The notes under the pieces are model-generated. The model saw nothing but the letters and a program-made list of their open reading frames with translations, was not told the DNA's origin and ran no database searches. From Exobasidium rhododendri (lineage: Eukaryota; Basidiomycota; Exobasidiomycetes; Exobasidiales; Exobasidiaceae): a DNA stretch of 64,000 bases. Below, one piece after another: positions 44,357-54,857 of the stretch. Where the stretch lies: positions 4,712,001-4,776,000 of the forward strand of contig CP110630.1 of NCBI GenBank assembly GCA_026210745.1, written 5' to 3'. Numbering within the stretch: position 1 is the first letter of the stretch; the number at the start of each line of letters is the position of its first letter. A program made the translations under genes and the position numbers.

Positions 44357-46773
44357 ATGCCTTACACAAATAGAGTATCGTCACCTCGCCCACCTTCCTC
44401 ACTCAGCGCTTCCTCTTCCTCTCAGACGACACCGTACCAGAATGGACACCGATCATTACAAACGCAGAACGACAAGCGATGCACTCAAGTACCGAGCAGG
44501 GAACCACAACCCATTCGAGCAGATATCCTGACGACGTTTGTACGCTTCTCGAAAGTCGCCTTGTCCGGCGCTTCGACAGTAGATGCGGATGTAGACGCTG
44601 AAATCTCTCTAGAAGGTACTTATTTCTCTCGTTCAGATGCGAGTGCGTACATCTGGTGAGTAGTGACGAGCTCCACTCTTTCTGCGAGGATACTTGCTCA
44701 CTTCTCATTCAACAATATAGTCTCGCTTTAGAGGGATCATCATCAGCCCGATGGATACGAGACAGTGTCTCTGTCACACCAGCCACAACTTGCTCTTCTG
44801 CTCTCCGATCTTTTACTTTGGGTCATTCGAGTAGCACTCTGAAACCAAACTCTAGCCAGGAGCAGTCCCATGGTATGAGGTCTCCCCCATTGGCGTCACA
44901 ATATTCCGACGACACATCTGAAGATCTCCGAGATGCAGACAAGACACTAGATGACGAAGGTAACATACTGGACATTCAGCCTCCAAAAGAGTTATTTTCG
45001 CATAGTCTCGACTTCAGTTTCGATGGCGATGAAGATAGCAACCAAATAAACGCCCTGAAGCTGCGAGAAAGACAGCAAAGAAGATCTTCGCTCGGTGTGC
45101 GGCCGTCGAACTCTGCCCGTCTGCCAGATCAAGACCAGGCGACAAGTGATCGTGGGGAGGAGGGAGCTGTTCATCTGGTCCTCGATGTGGCATCTCTCAA
45201 AAGAAGCAATGGAGATTTCAAGTGCTCGTTGAAAGGCGTCGTAAGACTCGCAATCGAAAGAAAGATGGGAGATGATGTTTTTCTGTCCCTCCCTGTGATC
45301 AAGGCACAGGGCATACCGTTGAAGACCTTTGGAGTGATTCGAAGCTTGAATTGTGTAGTTGTTCAGTATGGGAAGTCCGTTAAAGTAAGGGAGGAAGATG
45401 GAATGACAAGTCATCAAATCATGCTGCCTTCTGATCCTTCGAAGATCGAGATGGGGAATAGCCGGGTTACTGTGAAGCTGAAGGTCGTAGCGAATGTAAA
45501 GTGGGGTTCCTTCAACGCGGCTTCAATTACTTTGCCGATCGAAGCGTCCCCACCCGAGGAGTTCCTGAGCATGTTTCTTGATGAGAGCTTCCTAGAGGAG
45601 GAGATAGACAGCAGGGGCAATCTGATAGACTCGATGAGTGGGATCATCCAAGAAGCCAGCGCAGAGATTACTATATCCAATTCGATCCAGGGTGGTGGAC
45701 TAGCAGATACAGAGTCGACCAAGACACCCAAGACGACTCATGCCCTCAAAGTGACCTGGCCTTCCACTTTTGCGCCTACCTCGATCAATTCTTGCGGCAC
45801 TCTTCTGCCTCGATTGGTTTTCGCTGTTCCGTGCAGCAAGAAGGGGGAGATGCAGATCATCTATGCAAGCATCAACGGTCTCTGTCTCCAGATCAACGAT
45901 GAGAATGAGGCTACAAAGAGCGACTACTCACGAATCATTGATATACAGCTTCCAGATGCGTTCAAGGAGGAAAGCAAGGTCGAATTTCATCTCCTGTATA
46001 CGATTCGATCGTCAGTCGGCCTCGAAACGATCTGCGCTTTTCCACCGGTGGCTAGCTCCATTGCAAATATGCACATTAAGGTGTATGGATACAGCTCATT
46101 CACCACAAAGAGTCCAACTTTCACCTTTGCGAACCAACCGCTGAGCTTGTCTCTCTTAGATGCACAGCGGGGATCTGGAGAGCTAAGAGCGTTCATGGTT
46201 CCTTCCATGACGCAGCTCATGGCAGACTTTGTTGAAGAGACAAAGGCTCAAGTGCATATCAGCATTGCGGCAGGGTCTCCGATCAGAAAAGCGGCTCTAC
46301 CAAGCAAAAAAAGCAGTGAGCGTCGTATGCTAGGTGTATACATGTCTCTGTTTCACCTGCTCTGCACAACTCTGTTGACTGTTGCTCTGATAAGTACTCT
46401 GATCGGCCTGGAGCCAACGATCGATACCCTAGTCCACAAAGTAGAGACGCTAGCCATGGCCTTGGATGTCAACTTCACAGACGGATCTTGGAGCTCAGAA
46501 GAAGTAAAGCTTAGCACAACCGTAGATGCTCTGGAGCTTAAGTACTTTCAGCAACTCCCCGAAGACGAAGAGAAGAGGGTTGCAAAAGGAGTAGGTACGC
46601 AACAAGCGGTGAAACCGATGCAGCAACGCATGCTTCCCCAAAAAACGATGAATGAACTTTCAGTTACTACAGCCCCTTTTACGGATCTACTCCATTCGAT
46701 ATCATTCAGCTTCACGCAAACAGTCAGTTGGCCGGTTCGACTGATGTTGCGAATCTTCCATCGGAGTAGATGA
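44357..46773 (+). CDS. Unknown 783-aa single-pass membrane protein
   Basis: Two exons, 44357-44655 and 44721-46773 (65-nt intron splitting a Cys codon), give 783 aa. I do not recognise it. The N-terminal ~230 residues are Ser-rich and partly disordered, except for RADILTTFVRFSKVALSGAS, which looks structured. From about 240 to 620 the sequence alternates hydrophobic strands (VHLVLDVASLKRS, VKLKVVANVKWG, LLPRLVFAVPC, VEFHLLYTIRSS), suggesting one or more beta-sandwich domains. A clear membrane segment follows at about 638-662 (YMSLFHLLCTTLLTVALIST), then a ~120-residue tail. No signal peptide, so the bulk is probably cytosolic or nucleoplasmic. No enzyme motif. Confidence 0.8.
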
Positions 46774-47152
46774 GGAATAGTCCCTCTGTCTCGTACACTT
46801 ACACCTTGTATTCTAGAAAAAGCAGATCGAGTATTACCTCGCCTCAGCAATGATATTACGATTATTGTTATGTCCCTCGCATCTTGCCAATCGTTGCCAC
46901 GACCAACACTTCGGGAGGCACCAAATAGTGCGGGAGAACGTGGCGATACTCGGGCAGGCGAGAAGATCTCCTCCCGACTTATTGTATTGTGAGCTCTGTC
47001 CAGTAGAGAGTGTTGGAGAGAAGGAGGTCTCTTTGCAAGTAACACAATAGCGCGCTAGTGGTGTGGGTAAGCGCGACACCTTTGGCGTGGTGCATTCTCC
47101 ACACACGTCCTCCACACACCTCTCTCGCTTCCCCTTCTTCCTTCAGCGAAAC
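46774..47152. other. Intergenic stretch between 783-aa gene and HTD2-like gene
   Basis: 379 bp between two plus-strand genes, containing 3' UTR and promoter. The last 60 bp are CT-rich with ACACAC words leading to the HTD2-like ATG. No gene seen. Confidence 0.5.
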
Positions 47153-48313
47153 ATGATAGTAAGGCGCCGCTTCGGAATAGACTTGCCAGGGCTTCTGTGT
47201 CGTGGTGTAAAGAATCGCTGTCACGATGCACAACTGCTTATGCTACACACATCTTCATCTATTCGCTCGTCTGACGGACCTTCCGCGGAAGCAAAACAAG
47301 CTCTTGCGGGTTTTCATTCTCGCTTCTCCTCTTCTGAACCAGCTACTCACTTGCTCCAAAGGATAGACGCCAATCAAGCCCATTTGACAAGACTGACTCT
47401 CTCCAATATGGTACCACTTCATGAAGATGAGGAAACAATACTAAGTACGGGGACTGTTGTACAACGAGGATTACCATCAAAGACCCCTCTAGTCCCATCT
47501 GAACACCTCTCCTTCTTTACTCCAAGAGTGGGACAAGCTTCACTAGGCTTGGACGGTTCCGACACTTCATTCAATCCACCGGGTGGTGTGTTCACTCGCA
47601 GAATGTGGGCAGGTGGTGAGATGATTTTTGATAAAGACAATCACCTTTGTGTAGGGGATGAAGCGTGGGAAAAGACGATTGTTGAATCGGCAAACCTGAA
47701 GAAACTCAAGAACGGCGGGGAAATGATTGTCGTCTGGGTCAAGAAGATCATTGGGAACGAGCGTGGCACCTGTCTGACTGATCGGAGAAGCTGGATCTTT
47801 CAGCCAAAGTTGGTCGAGACGACTACTCCAAAGTCTTCGGCTACGTCGTCCGCCGCCTTTGTGGTGGAAAAAGAGACGAGCATAGAGCCGTCGCCTTCCC
47901 TCATCACATCGCCGACGAAGATTCAACAATGTGCGAGCAGTCTCTTTCGGTACTCTGCTCTTACTTTCAATGCGCATGCAATCCACTTGTCATCAAGCTG
48001 GGCACAACAAGTCGAAGGTCATGCCGACATCGTCGTTCATGGCCCGCTCAATTTGTGCTTACTCCTTCGAAAATGGGGCAGAGAAAAGGCAAATTGGAGA
48101 GTGAACACCGATGGTCAATTTGTTATTGGAGAGGGCGGAAGGAAGATCCACACGGTTCAGTACCGTGCAATGAAACCCATCCATGCGAATCGTCCTTACT
48201 GGATAGGGCTGTCCTCTTCCTCTGATGATCTTGGCGACTCCGTCGGCGACAGGGTTCTGGCCGTCAAGTCTGGCGGTCAGGTTGCTATGCAGGCCACGAT
48301 AACATCTTGGTGA
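47153..48313 (+). CDS. Mitochondrial MaoC-fold 3-hydroxyacyl-thioester dehydratase, HTD2-like
   Basis: A single exon of 386 aa. The N-terminus is basic and hydrophobic without acids (MIVRRRFGIDLPGLLCRG), a plausible mitochondrial presequence. The first hot-dog half contains FTPRVGQASLGLDG and RRMWAGGEMIF. The second half contains the catalytic hydratase-2-like block RYSALTFNAHAIHLSSSWAQ, then EGHADIVVHGPLNLCLLLR, and RPYWIGLS near the end. Fungal Htd2 catalyses the dehydration step of mitochondrial fatty acid synthesis (lipoate precursor). A related reading is mesaconyl/itaconyl-CoA hydratase, which shares the fold. The ATG at 47153 is chosen; an upstream in-frame GTG is ignored. Confidence 0.83.
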   Translation: MIVRRRFGIDLPGLLCRGVKNRCHDAQLLMLHTSSSIRSSDGPSAEAKQALAGFHSRFSSSEPATHLLQRIDANQAHLTRLTLSNMVPLHEDEETILSTGTVVQRGLPSKTPLVPSEHLSFFTPRVGQASLGLDGSDTSFNPPGGVFTRRMWAGGEMIFDKDNHLCVGDEAWEKTIVESANLKKLKNGGEMIVVWVKKIIGNERGTCLTDRRSWIFQPKLVETTTPKSSATSSAAFVVEKETSIEPSPSLITSPTKIQQCASSLFRYSALTFNAHAIHLSSSWAQQVEGHADIVVHGPLNLCLLLRKWGREKANWRVNTDGQFVIGEGGRKIHTVQYRAMKPIHANRPYWIGLSSSSDDLGDSVGDRVLAVKSGGQVAMQATITSW

Positions 48314-48488
48314 AGTATGGGTATTTACAGTACAACTGTGGGTGCTTCTATTGTGGTACACTGGAGCTCTACTATTACATGGGAAGGGAAGCGGAGCAGA
48401 CATTCGAGAGGTTGCTTGGGAGGTGGGTGTCTGGCGTTTGAAATGACGGGATATAGTGTTGGCAGTAAGCAGAAGGCGACGACAGAGG

Positions 48489-51400
48489 CTAGGCGCTTCG
48501 ACCGGCAGTAGGATCTTTGGCGATGCTCAGTTGCTCCAAGAAGCCCACCCTTGCTTCGCCTTTCATATCGCCGTCATCTTCACCTAAAGCGTCATCGTCT
48601 TCATCATCGCCCACGACGTCTCCCACTTCAGCCAATCGATCCAGGAAGCCGCCCCTGTTCTGTGGAGGTGGCTTCGTCGCTGTCTGAATATCGAGACCTT
48701 CCTCGTTGGCCAAGTGAAGCAAGCAAATAAAGCAGAACGAAGTGCTGATCTCCTCCATTCGATCTTTTGGGTAAGCCTTGCGTAGACCAGATAAGACCGA
48801 ATTGAAGACCTTGGGTTGCAGTGATTCCGATAGTCTTGCCGCTCTTTTGGTCGCTTTCGGTGTAGCGCTACGATCTGCCATTTCATCCTCTATCTCCTCA
48901 ATCTCCTCGTCGCCGTCGCCGTCGTCGTCATCGTCCTCGTCACTGCCACTTGACGACTTGCCTATCGCTATAGCCAACTCTTTCCAAATATTCTCCTTAA
49001 GCTTCCTGACATCGACCCGTTTCGCCTTCTTTGCATAGTTGACAAATTCTGGTCGAATGCGCTTCAGTGCCTGTGTCGCCAACTCGGCATCATCTCCGTG
49101 TATGTCCAAGCCCAGCATTCCGTCTGGACCGTCGTCCATGGCATCAAAAGCACCATCATCTTCTGCATCGTGATAGAATTGCGTGTTAAATGGCATTCCT
49201 CCACCTTCTGCATCTGCGTACTCCGACTCTGTTCCCAACTCCCTGCTTGCTTCTCTTGCTGCAGCTGCTTTTGCCCAGTAAGCTTCATCGACGTCGGCCG
49301 GGTGAGATTTTCCATCGAGCGGATCCGACGTCACTACAGCCACTCCTTTCCGTTTCAAGTTCAGCATAGCGCGAGGTTTTATGAACAGTCGTAGCAATCG
49401 TCTGCTGTTAAAGTGTTGATCTTCCGGTAAGAGATATGTCTCTAGATGAGAAGCGTCCTTCTGTTGCGGCAGTGTAGTTCCACCACCTCCTTTTGCCACT
49501 TCAAAGAGTTGCTTTGCAGAGACGGCTGCTTCTGGAGAAGAAAAGTCAACAACGAAGGGTTCCTTTGACTTCTTGGCCACCCTTTCCGCCGCAACACCAT
49601 TCACGATGTCATTACGTTGACCAGGCGGCGCTCCCATGCCGACGTTTCTCATCTTCCAATGCTCTGGACCGGCCCAATTCTTTGCCAAACGCTGATCAAA
49701 ATAGTCAAAGAAGTCGTCCCCGTTCATTTTGACTCCATGTTCGTCTGTGATTCCTTGGAAAGCGGATGTGAAATCAATAGGCGCATTTGTGGGGATCATT
49801 GTTGCACCTCTCGTTATGCCTATTGCACCATCATCGCCTTCCTGATCGTCGTAATCGTAACCAATGTTGGCCCCTCCAGCAACTCCTGCTGCTGCTGCTG
49901 CTCCTCCTCCTCCAAATGCATCGACTTCACCAAATGCATCCTCCAGACCGTCGTTGTCATACGCTGGCATGTCATTAAAGAAGTCCTCTTCTTCTTCTAC
50001 AAGGCCAGGCATGGCATCTACGGCGTACTGTTGTGGCGTCGTCTCTGCCTCTCCTGCAGAAGTAATGGCAGTGAAGGGCGTGTCATCTCCCGGTGCAAAT
50101 TTGAAAGAGGCAAAGGTGGGACAGATGACGAGGTCTTCGAGAAGTCGATCGAGGATGTCATTTCCATCCTCTTCTTCACCTAGAAGCTCTGGAAAGAGCT
50201 TGCCTCGCAGCTTGAAGAGGTCCACCTGATCTTCAAAGGCGGCCGTCGTGGCCTGCATCGCGTCACTATTCTTCTCCCTATCCGGGTCACCTTCTCCCTC
50301 CTCCTCCTCTTCCTCAATAGACGCAAGGAGTTGCTCTTCCATCTCCTCATCGTCGCCCACGCCGGCAACATCACCTGCATCAAAGACCACCCTTGCATTA
50401 GAGTCAACGCCAAGATGATTCATGAGTAGACCTCCTGCACCCCCTTCATCGAAGTCAGCGCTTGTTTTCTTGAACAGCGGGTCCACTGTGAACTCCAAGT
50501 CCAGCTTCTTGACTGCCAATTGGGAGAATGATTTGGCCAGCGTAGGTTCTTTCGCTCGACTCTTCTTTTTTTTCGCGGCTGTACCATTCTCGTCTTCCTC
50601 GTCGACGCCATCCTCGTCGTCATCGTTCGCTCCTCCTTTCCCCCTCCTTGACTTGCTATTGCTGTCCTTTCCTTCATCCTGCAGCCCGCTCAGTAGCTTA
50701 CCGGTCTCTACTACCACACTGTCTACTCTCGAAGTCCATACCTTAACACACCCGTCCAAAGTACAAGACGCCTTCTGAAAGTTTATTGTTCCATCGCCTG
50801 TATCGCTTCGTAGTAGGGACATATCGTGAAAGTAGTCTATCAGAGCAAAGTTCCACGTATTCGTCGCATTGATCTTGTTGTCCGTTGCCATCTTCATCCA
50901 TTCCTCAAAGTTGGTGGAATCAACATTGAGTTTCACTACTTCCCGTACCTCTCGTTCGTGTTGTGCAATTCCAGCATTGGCAGCAGCATTGATACTGACA
51001 CCCAGACTCCGTCTCGGACCATTCCCCTGGTGTACTCGAGCAAGCGCAGCTACCGCTGGCTTAGACGTTGTCGACGAGCTCGATGCTTGACGGTCCATGT
51101 AACTATCGTCATTTGCATTCAAGGACGGCATCACTGATCTTGAAGTCACACCGGGAGGAAGCCTTCGAAGCGCAGATGAGGCCCCCTTTGCCCCACTGAA
51201 TGATCTTCTCCCTGTAATTGAGGTGCGAGGTATGGTGCGAGGAGGTCTCATCTCTTCGTTTTCGTGACCTATCATGCCCTCCGACGCCGCCATGGTCCGA
51301 GATGGCTTTCGACCTACGTGCTGTCGATTCATAGTATCATCCGTCGAGTTGGAGTGGAATCGGTTGGATATATTACCAAATGGTACAGTGGGTACCCCTG

Positions 51401-51563
51401 GTGTAGACACGATGCGATTCTTGACTCGCGTGATGCTGCCACTATCCATAGAGGACGATGTTGGAGGTGAAGAGCCAGACGAGACTAGAGACGTGATCGA
51501 TTTATCGGAGTCCTTTACAGTATTTTGAATAGAAGGCTGTCGTAGCCTAGGCGCACTATGCAT
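48489..51563 (-). CDS. BRN1: Condensin complex subunit 2 (Barren/CAP-H kleisin)
   Basis: A single long exon of 1024 aa. The family blocks are in order: KLNVDSTNFEEWMKMATDNKI, NTWNFALIDYFHDMSLLR (N-terminal kleisin helix region), LDGCVKVWTSRVDSVVVETG, LDLEFTVDPLFKKTSADFDE, KNWAGPEHWKMRN and a C-terminal winged-helix segment ISTSFCFICLLHLANEEGL. Brn1/CAP-H bridges the Smc2-Smc4 heads for mitotic chromosome condensation. Acidic linkers separate the blocks (runs of Asp/Glu at several points, plus a Gly/Ala run). A GTG lies six codons upstream, but the ATG at 51563 (MHSAPRLRQP) is the family-like start. It is divergent from the guanylyltransferase gene across 1.2 kb. Confidence 0.95.
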   Translation of the reverse strand: MHSAPRLRQPSIQNTVKDSDKSITSLVSSGSSPPTSSSMDSGSITRVKNRIVSTPGVPTVPFGNISNRFHSNSTDDTMNRQHVGRKPSRTMAASEGMIGHENEEMRPPRTIPRTSITGRRSFSGAKGASSALRRLPPGVTSRSVMPSLNANDDSYMDRQASSSSTTSKPAVAALARVHQGNGPRRSLGVSINAAANAGIAQHEREVREVVKLNVDSTNFEEWMKMATDNKINATNTWNFALIDYFHDMSLLRSDTGDGTINFQKASCTLDGCVKVWTSRVDSVVVETGKLLSGLQDEGKDSNSKSRRGKGGANDDDEDGVDEEDENGTAAKKKKSRAKEPTLAKSFSQLAVKKLDLEFTVDPLFKKTSADFDEGGAGGLLMNHLGVDSNARVVFDAGDVAGVGDDEEMEEQLLASIEEEEEEGEGDPDREKNSDAMQATTAAFEDQVDLFKLRGKLFPELLGEEEDGNDILDRLLEDLVICPTFASFKFAPGDDTPFTAITSAGEAETTPQQYAVDAMPGLVEEEEDFFNDMPAYDNDGLEDAFGEVDAFGGGGAAAAAGVAGGANIGYDYDDQEGDDGAIGITRGATMIPTNAPIDFTSAFQGITDEHGVKMNGDDFFDYFDQRLAKNWAGPEHWKMRNVGMGAPPGQRNDIVNGVAAERVAKKSKEPFVVDFSSPEAAVSAKQLFEVAKGGGGTTLPQQKDASHLETYLLPEDQHFNSRRLLRLFIKPRAMLNLKRKGVAVVTSDPLDGKSHPADVDEAYWAKAAAAREASRELGTESEYADAEGGGMPFNTQFYHDAEDDGAFDAMDDGPDGMLGLDIHGDDAELATQALKRIRPEFVNYAKKAKRVDVRKLKENIWKELAIAIGKSSSGSDEDDDDDGDGDEEIEEIEDEMADRSATPKATKRAARLSESLQPKVFNSVLSGLRKAYPKDRMEEISTSFCFICLLHLANEEGLDIQTATKPPPQNRGGFLDRLAEVGDVVGDDEDDDALGEDDGDMKGEARVGFLEQLSIAKDPTAGRSA

Positions 51564-52800
51564 GGAAGCAATTTCTACCACAAGGAATCATGAAAAAGAC
51601 AAGAAGCGAAGAGAAAAGAGCAAGGAGGAGGTGTTGCAGCGGTAGTCGACCTCGAGAAAGACCCGTGAAATCAAAGGTAGAGGCGCACTGACTAACAGCT
51701 CGCTTTGCCCTGCCCGTATACTTCACTCGGCTGCTCTCCTATTTAGATTTCATTGTTGGTTGTTCTCTGTCGCGCGCACAGAAAAAACACGACGCCTGAT
51801 GGAGGGCACGTGTTGTGTGCTCGGTGTTGTTCAACTTCAATTTCAATCTTGACCGTGTACTGGTCGGCTCAGTGACCGCGTACTGGTCCGCTCATGGCGA
51901 GATCGAGCATTGTGTACTTTGCCTGGGTGTGAGCTTCTCGATAGTCAGTGCTTCGAAGTTTCCGTTTTTATCTAAGAAGTGGTTTTGGAAGGCCCGAGAG
52001 CGGTAAGACTTTGCAAACGGCCGCGCTCTTCGACACTGGGGATATGATCGCAGCGTCCTGATCTGACTATTCGCCGGCATCTCAGCTCATGCTCTCATAT
52101 CACGAGGAGACACGTAAAGGTCATGGCTACTCCCAGAAAGTGCGGCAAGTGCTGCGGCCCTTCTCTGTGACCAAGGGGTGCTAAAGCCAAAAATACAGCC
52201 GTCAATGAATACGTCTTCTCCCCTCCTTCTTGCACGGCCATTTTCTCGAGTGTCTCTCAAAGTTCAAAGTCTTCGATCTCAGAAATGGTGGCTGAAGTGG
52301 GATGGAGCCAGCCTTGTTGTACGCAGCAACTTCTCACTCAACATCCAGGTTATCGTGTTTCATGTCTACAGCTTCTAGACACCTGCCATCTTTGTTTCAG
52401 GGCGCGAAAGCTTGAGTAATCCCGATCAGAACTCCCTGTATCTAGATAAACAAAGGGTTGTATTGGCACTATTTTATTGTAAATTCCGAGGCGATCAGTG
52501 CTTCCAAGTGGTAAGATTGGCGGGTATGATCTGGAACGGGGGAATTCCTTAGCTGAATTAAAGTGTGGCTACAATTTTGGAGGACACGCGTTTAATGCAA
52601 GGCCGAAGGCATTAAATGCGATATGCATGCAAATCTACCCGGCACAGTCGGACTGTCACAGGCATTCAGCACAAAGCTTCTTCCGGCTCCTTGTGTCTTG
52701 CTGTCCTTGAATCAAAGACACGTTTGCATTTCCCTCACCATCCTCACAAACAGTATAAGAAGGCTCACTTAGTTGCTGCCCCCCCACACACACACTCAAT
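51564..52800. promoter_or_regulatory. 1.2-kb divergent interval, BRN1 / guanylyltransferase
   Basis: Short open frames only. An ACGCGT is at 52586-52591 and CG-rich GCGCGC near 51772. The last 60 bp before the guanylyltransferase ATG contain a C run and a CA repeat. No RNA gene or mobile element recognised. Confidence 0.5.
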
Positions 52801-54558
52801 ATGGATCCTAGTGATAATCTAAGAACACCGAAAGTCATGCCATCGAAAGCCACCCTCGCGCCTAACGATCTCCTCCAAGCGGGTAGTGGAGCAAGCTTCA
52901 CTACGTACAATGGCAGCAGCGCAAGCAGCAACAGTAGCAGTGCTGACAGTAGCTACCTCGGCAAGCCCGCGACTCCTACCTTTCCCCAGTTGTCCGGCAA
53001 CAAGGCATCTACACCTCCTATCCTGAATCGCAACAGATCACAACAGAGTTATGAGCAGGCCGCTCCAGCTGATGAGAGGTCGGCGCTTGCGCAGATTTTG
53101 AGTGGCATCAATGACATGCAACGAGAGGTCAGTCCTCTTTGCTTGAGTGCAAAGAATTGGAGAGGGGAAGAATAAAGCGGCTGATCACACTCTCATTTTT
53201 TATTCCTTCCTTGCCCGCAGATGTCTCGCCTGCACATTCGAATGGACACAATGGAGGACCGCAGCATTGGCATCTCTCCTGCTCCTTCACCTCATATCCG
53301 ACCTAGAAGTATACAACGTGCAATTTCGAGTCGCAGTATGAGATCTTCTTCGCCGGAGAAATTGTCGACCATTCACAGCAGTACAACACCTGCTCATCTC
53401 GCTTCGCTTTCTCGTAATGCTGTCGCACAACCTAGTCCGATTTTGGCCAAAGAGCCTGAATTAGGACTTTGGTGCGTTGTGCCTGCAGGAGGAGCAGGAA
53501 CTAGACTGTGGCCTCTAAGCAGAGAAAGCTATCCAAAGTTCCTCCTCGACTTGGTGGGAAGTGGTAGGACGCTATTACAAAGCACTTGGGATCGACTCTT
53601 GCCCCTCTGCGGCCCGAAGCAAATGATCATCGTGACAGGAGATGCTCATGTGGATGGAGTACTAGATCAACTCCCAGAAATGGCCGAAAATAACGTCCTT
53701 GCAGAACCTTCACCAAAGGAATCTATGGCTGCTATCGGTCTTGCTGCAGCCGTTCTCTTGAAGAGAGATCCAGAGGCGGTATTAGGGTCGTTTGCCGCTG
53801 ATCACATCATCTCTGGCCGGGATGCATTTGAGAGTGCAGTCACAGAGGCAGTTGCTGTAGCGAGAGCCGGATATCTCGTCACGATTGGTATCGCCCCATC
53901 TCACCCCTCCACTGGATTCGGTTACATCAAGTTGGGGAAGTCGCTTGGAATTTCATCTGCTCCTAACGCAAAGATCGTCACTGAATTCAAGGAGAAGCCG
54001 GACGCAAGAACGGCTAGTGCATATCTCGCCACGGGTGATTATCGATGGAACGGTGGAATGTTTGTGGTCAAGGCATCGGTACTGCTCAACTTATTGAAGA
54101 GTAGCGTTCCCGAATTGCATGAAGGATTGATGAAAATTGCAGAATCCTGGGATGTAGGTGGGAAGCGAGAGCAAACGCTATCAGAAATCTGGCCAGGTCT
54201 GCCCAAGATTGCTATTGATCATGCTGTAGCAGAACCAGCGGCCAAAGCAGGTAAAGTTGCCGTAGTTCCTGCTACGTTTGGTTGGGATGACGTTGGTGAC
54301 TTTGCAAGTCTAGCGGATCTGATTCCAGCTGAAAAGGGTGAAGCTAGAGTCTTGGGTGATGCAAGCTTAGTCGTGACTGAATCGCAAGCAGGAGGTCTGA
54401 TTGTACCTGCCGCTGGTCGGACGATTGCTTGCTTGGGCGTGGATGACGTCGTCATTGTCGACACTCCGGATGCTCTTCTCATCACGACTCGCGCCAGAAG
54501 TCAAGATGTCAAGAAGATTGTGGCAAGGTGCAAGAAAGCCTTCCCTCAACTTTGCTAG
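52801..54558 (+). CDS. Bacterial (actinobacterial ManC)-type mannose-1-phosphate guanylyltransferase with fungal N-terminal extension
   Basis: Two exons, 52801-53127 and 53221-54558, give 554 aa. Residues about 1-190 are Ser/Ala/Pro-rich, with a predicted short coiled coil (LAQILSGINDMQREMSRLHI) across the only intron. The catalytic domain (about 191-554) opens with WCVVPAGGAGTRLWPLSRES (nucleotide-binding signature) and continues with EPSPKESMAAIGLAAAVLL, GSFAADHII, TEFKEKPDA, WNGGMFVVKASV and FGWDDVGDFASL. It makes GDP-mannose from GTP and mannose 1-phosphate, the donor for mannan, N-glycans and GPI anchors. The standard fungal enzyme (PSA1/MPG1) has a different signature (GGFGTRLRPLT-like) and a C-terminal beta helix, absent here. 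From family knowledge the closest look is to ~360-aa actinobacterial enzymes, so horizontal transfer is inferred. Confidence 0.9.
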
Positions 54559-54857
54559 GAATGGTCTTCCTCTCTAGTTTCTGAAGTTTCTGAACATCTC
54601 TACTCCATACGGACAACGCTCCCAATTCAGGACGATACAATTTATCGAATCAAAAGGCTCTTCTACTATTACAATACGATCTCTTCTCTCTGCAGGAACA
54701 GTCGGAATGCTCTTCAGTCTACTGGTACTAATGTAAATGTGTCTTCTTGCGTCGGTTTTTGGTATCATCTCCCTTGTATGTCACCTTCCCCTTCCCCTGT
54801 ATCACTGCTTTGCAATTGGATCTCTCTTTATGTTATTCTCCTTCTATCTACCAATCG

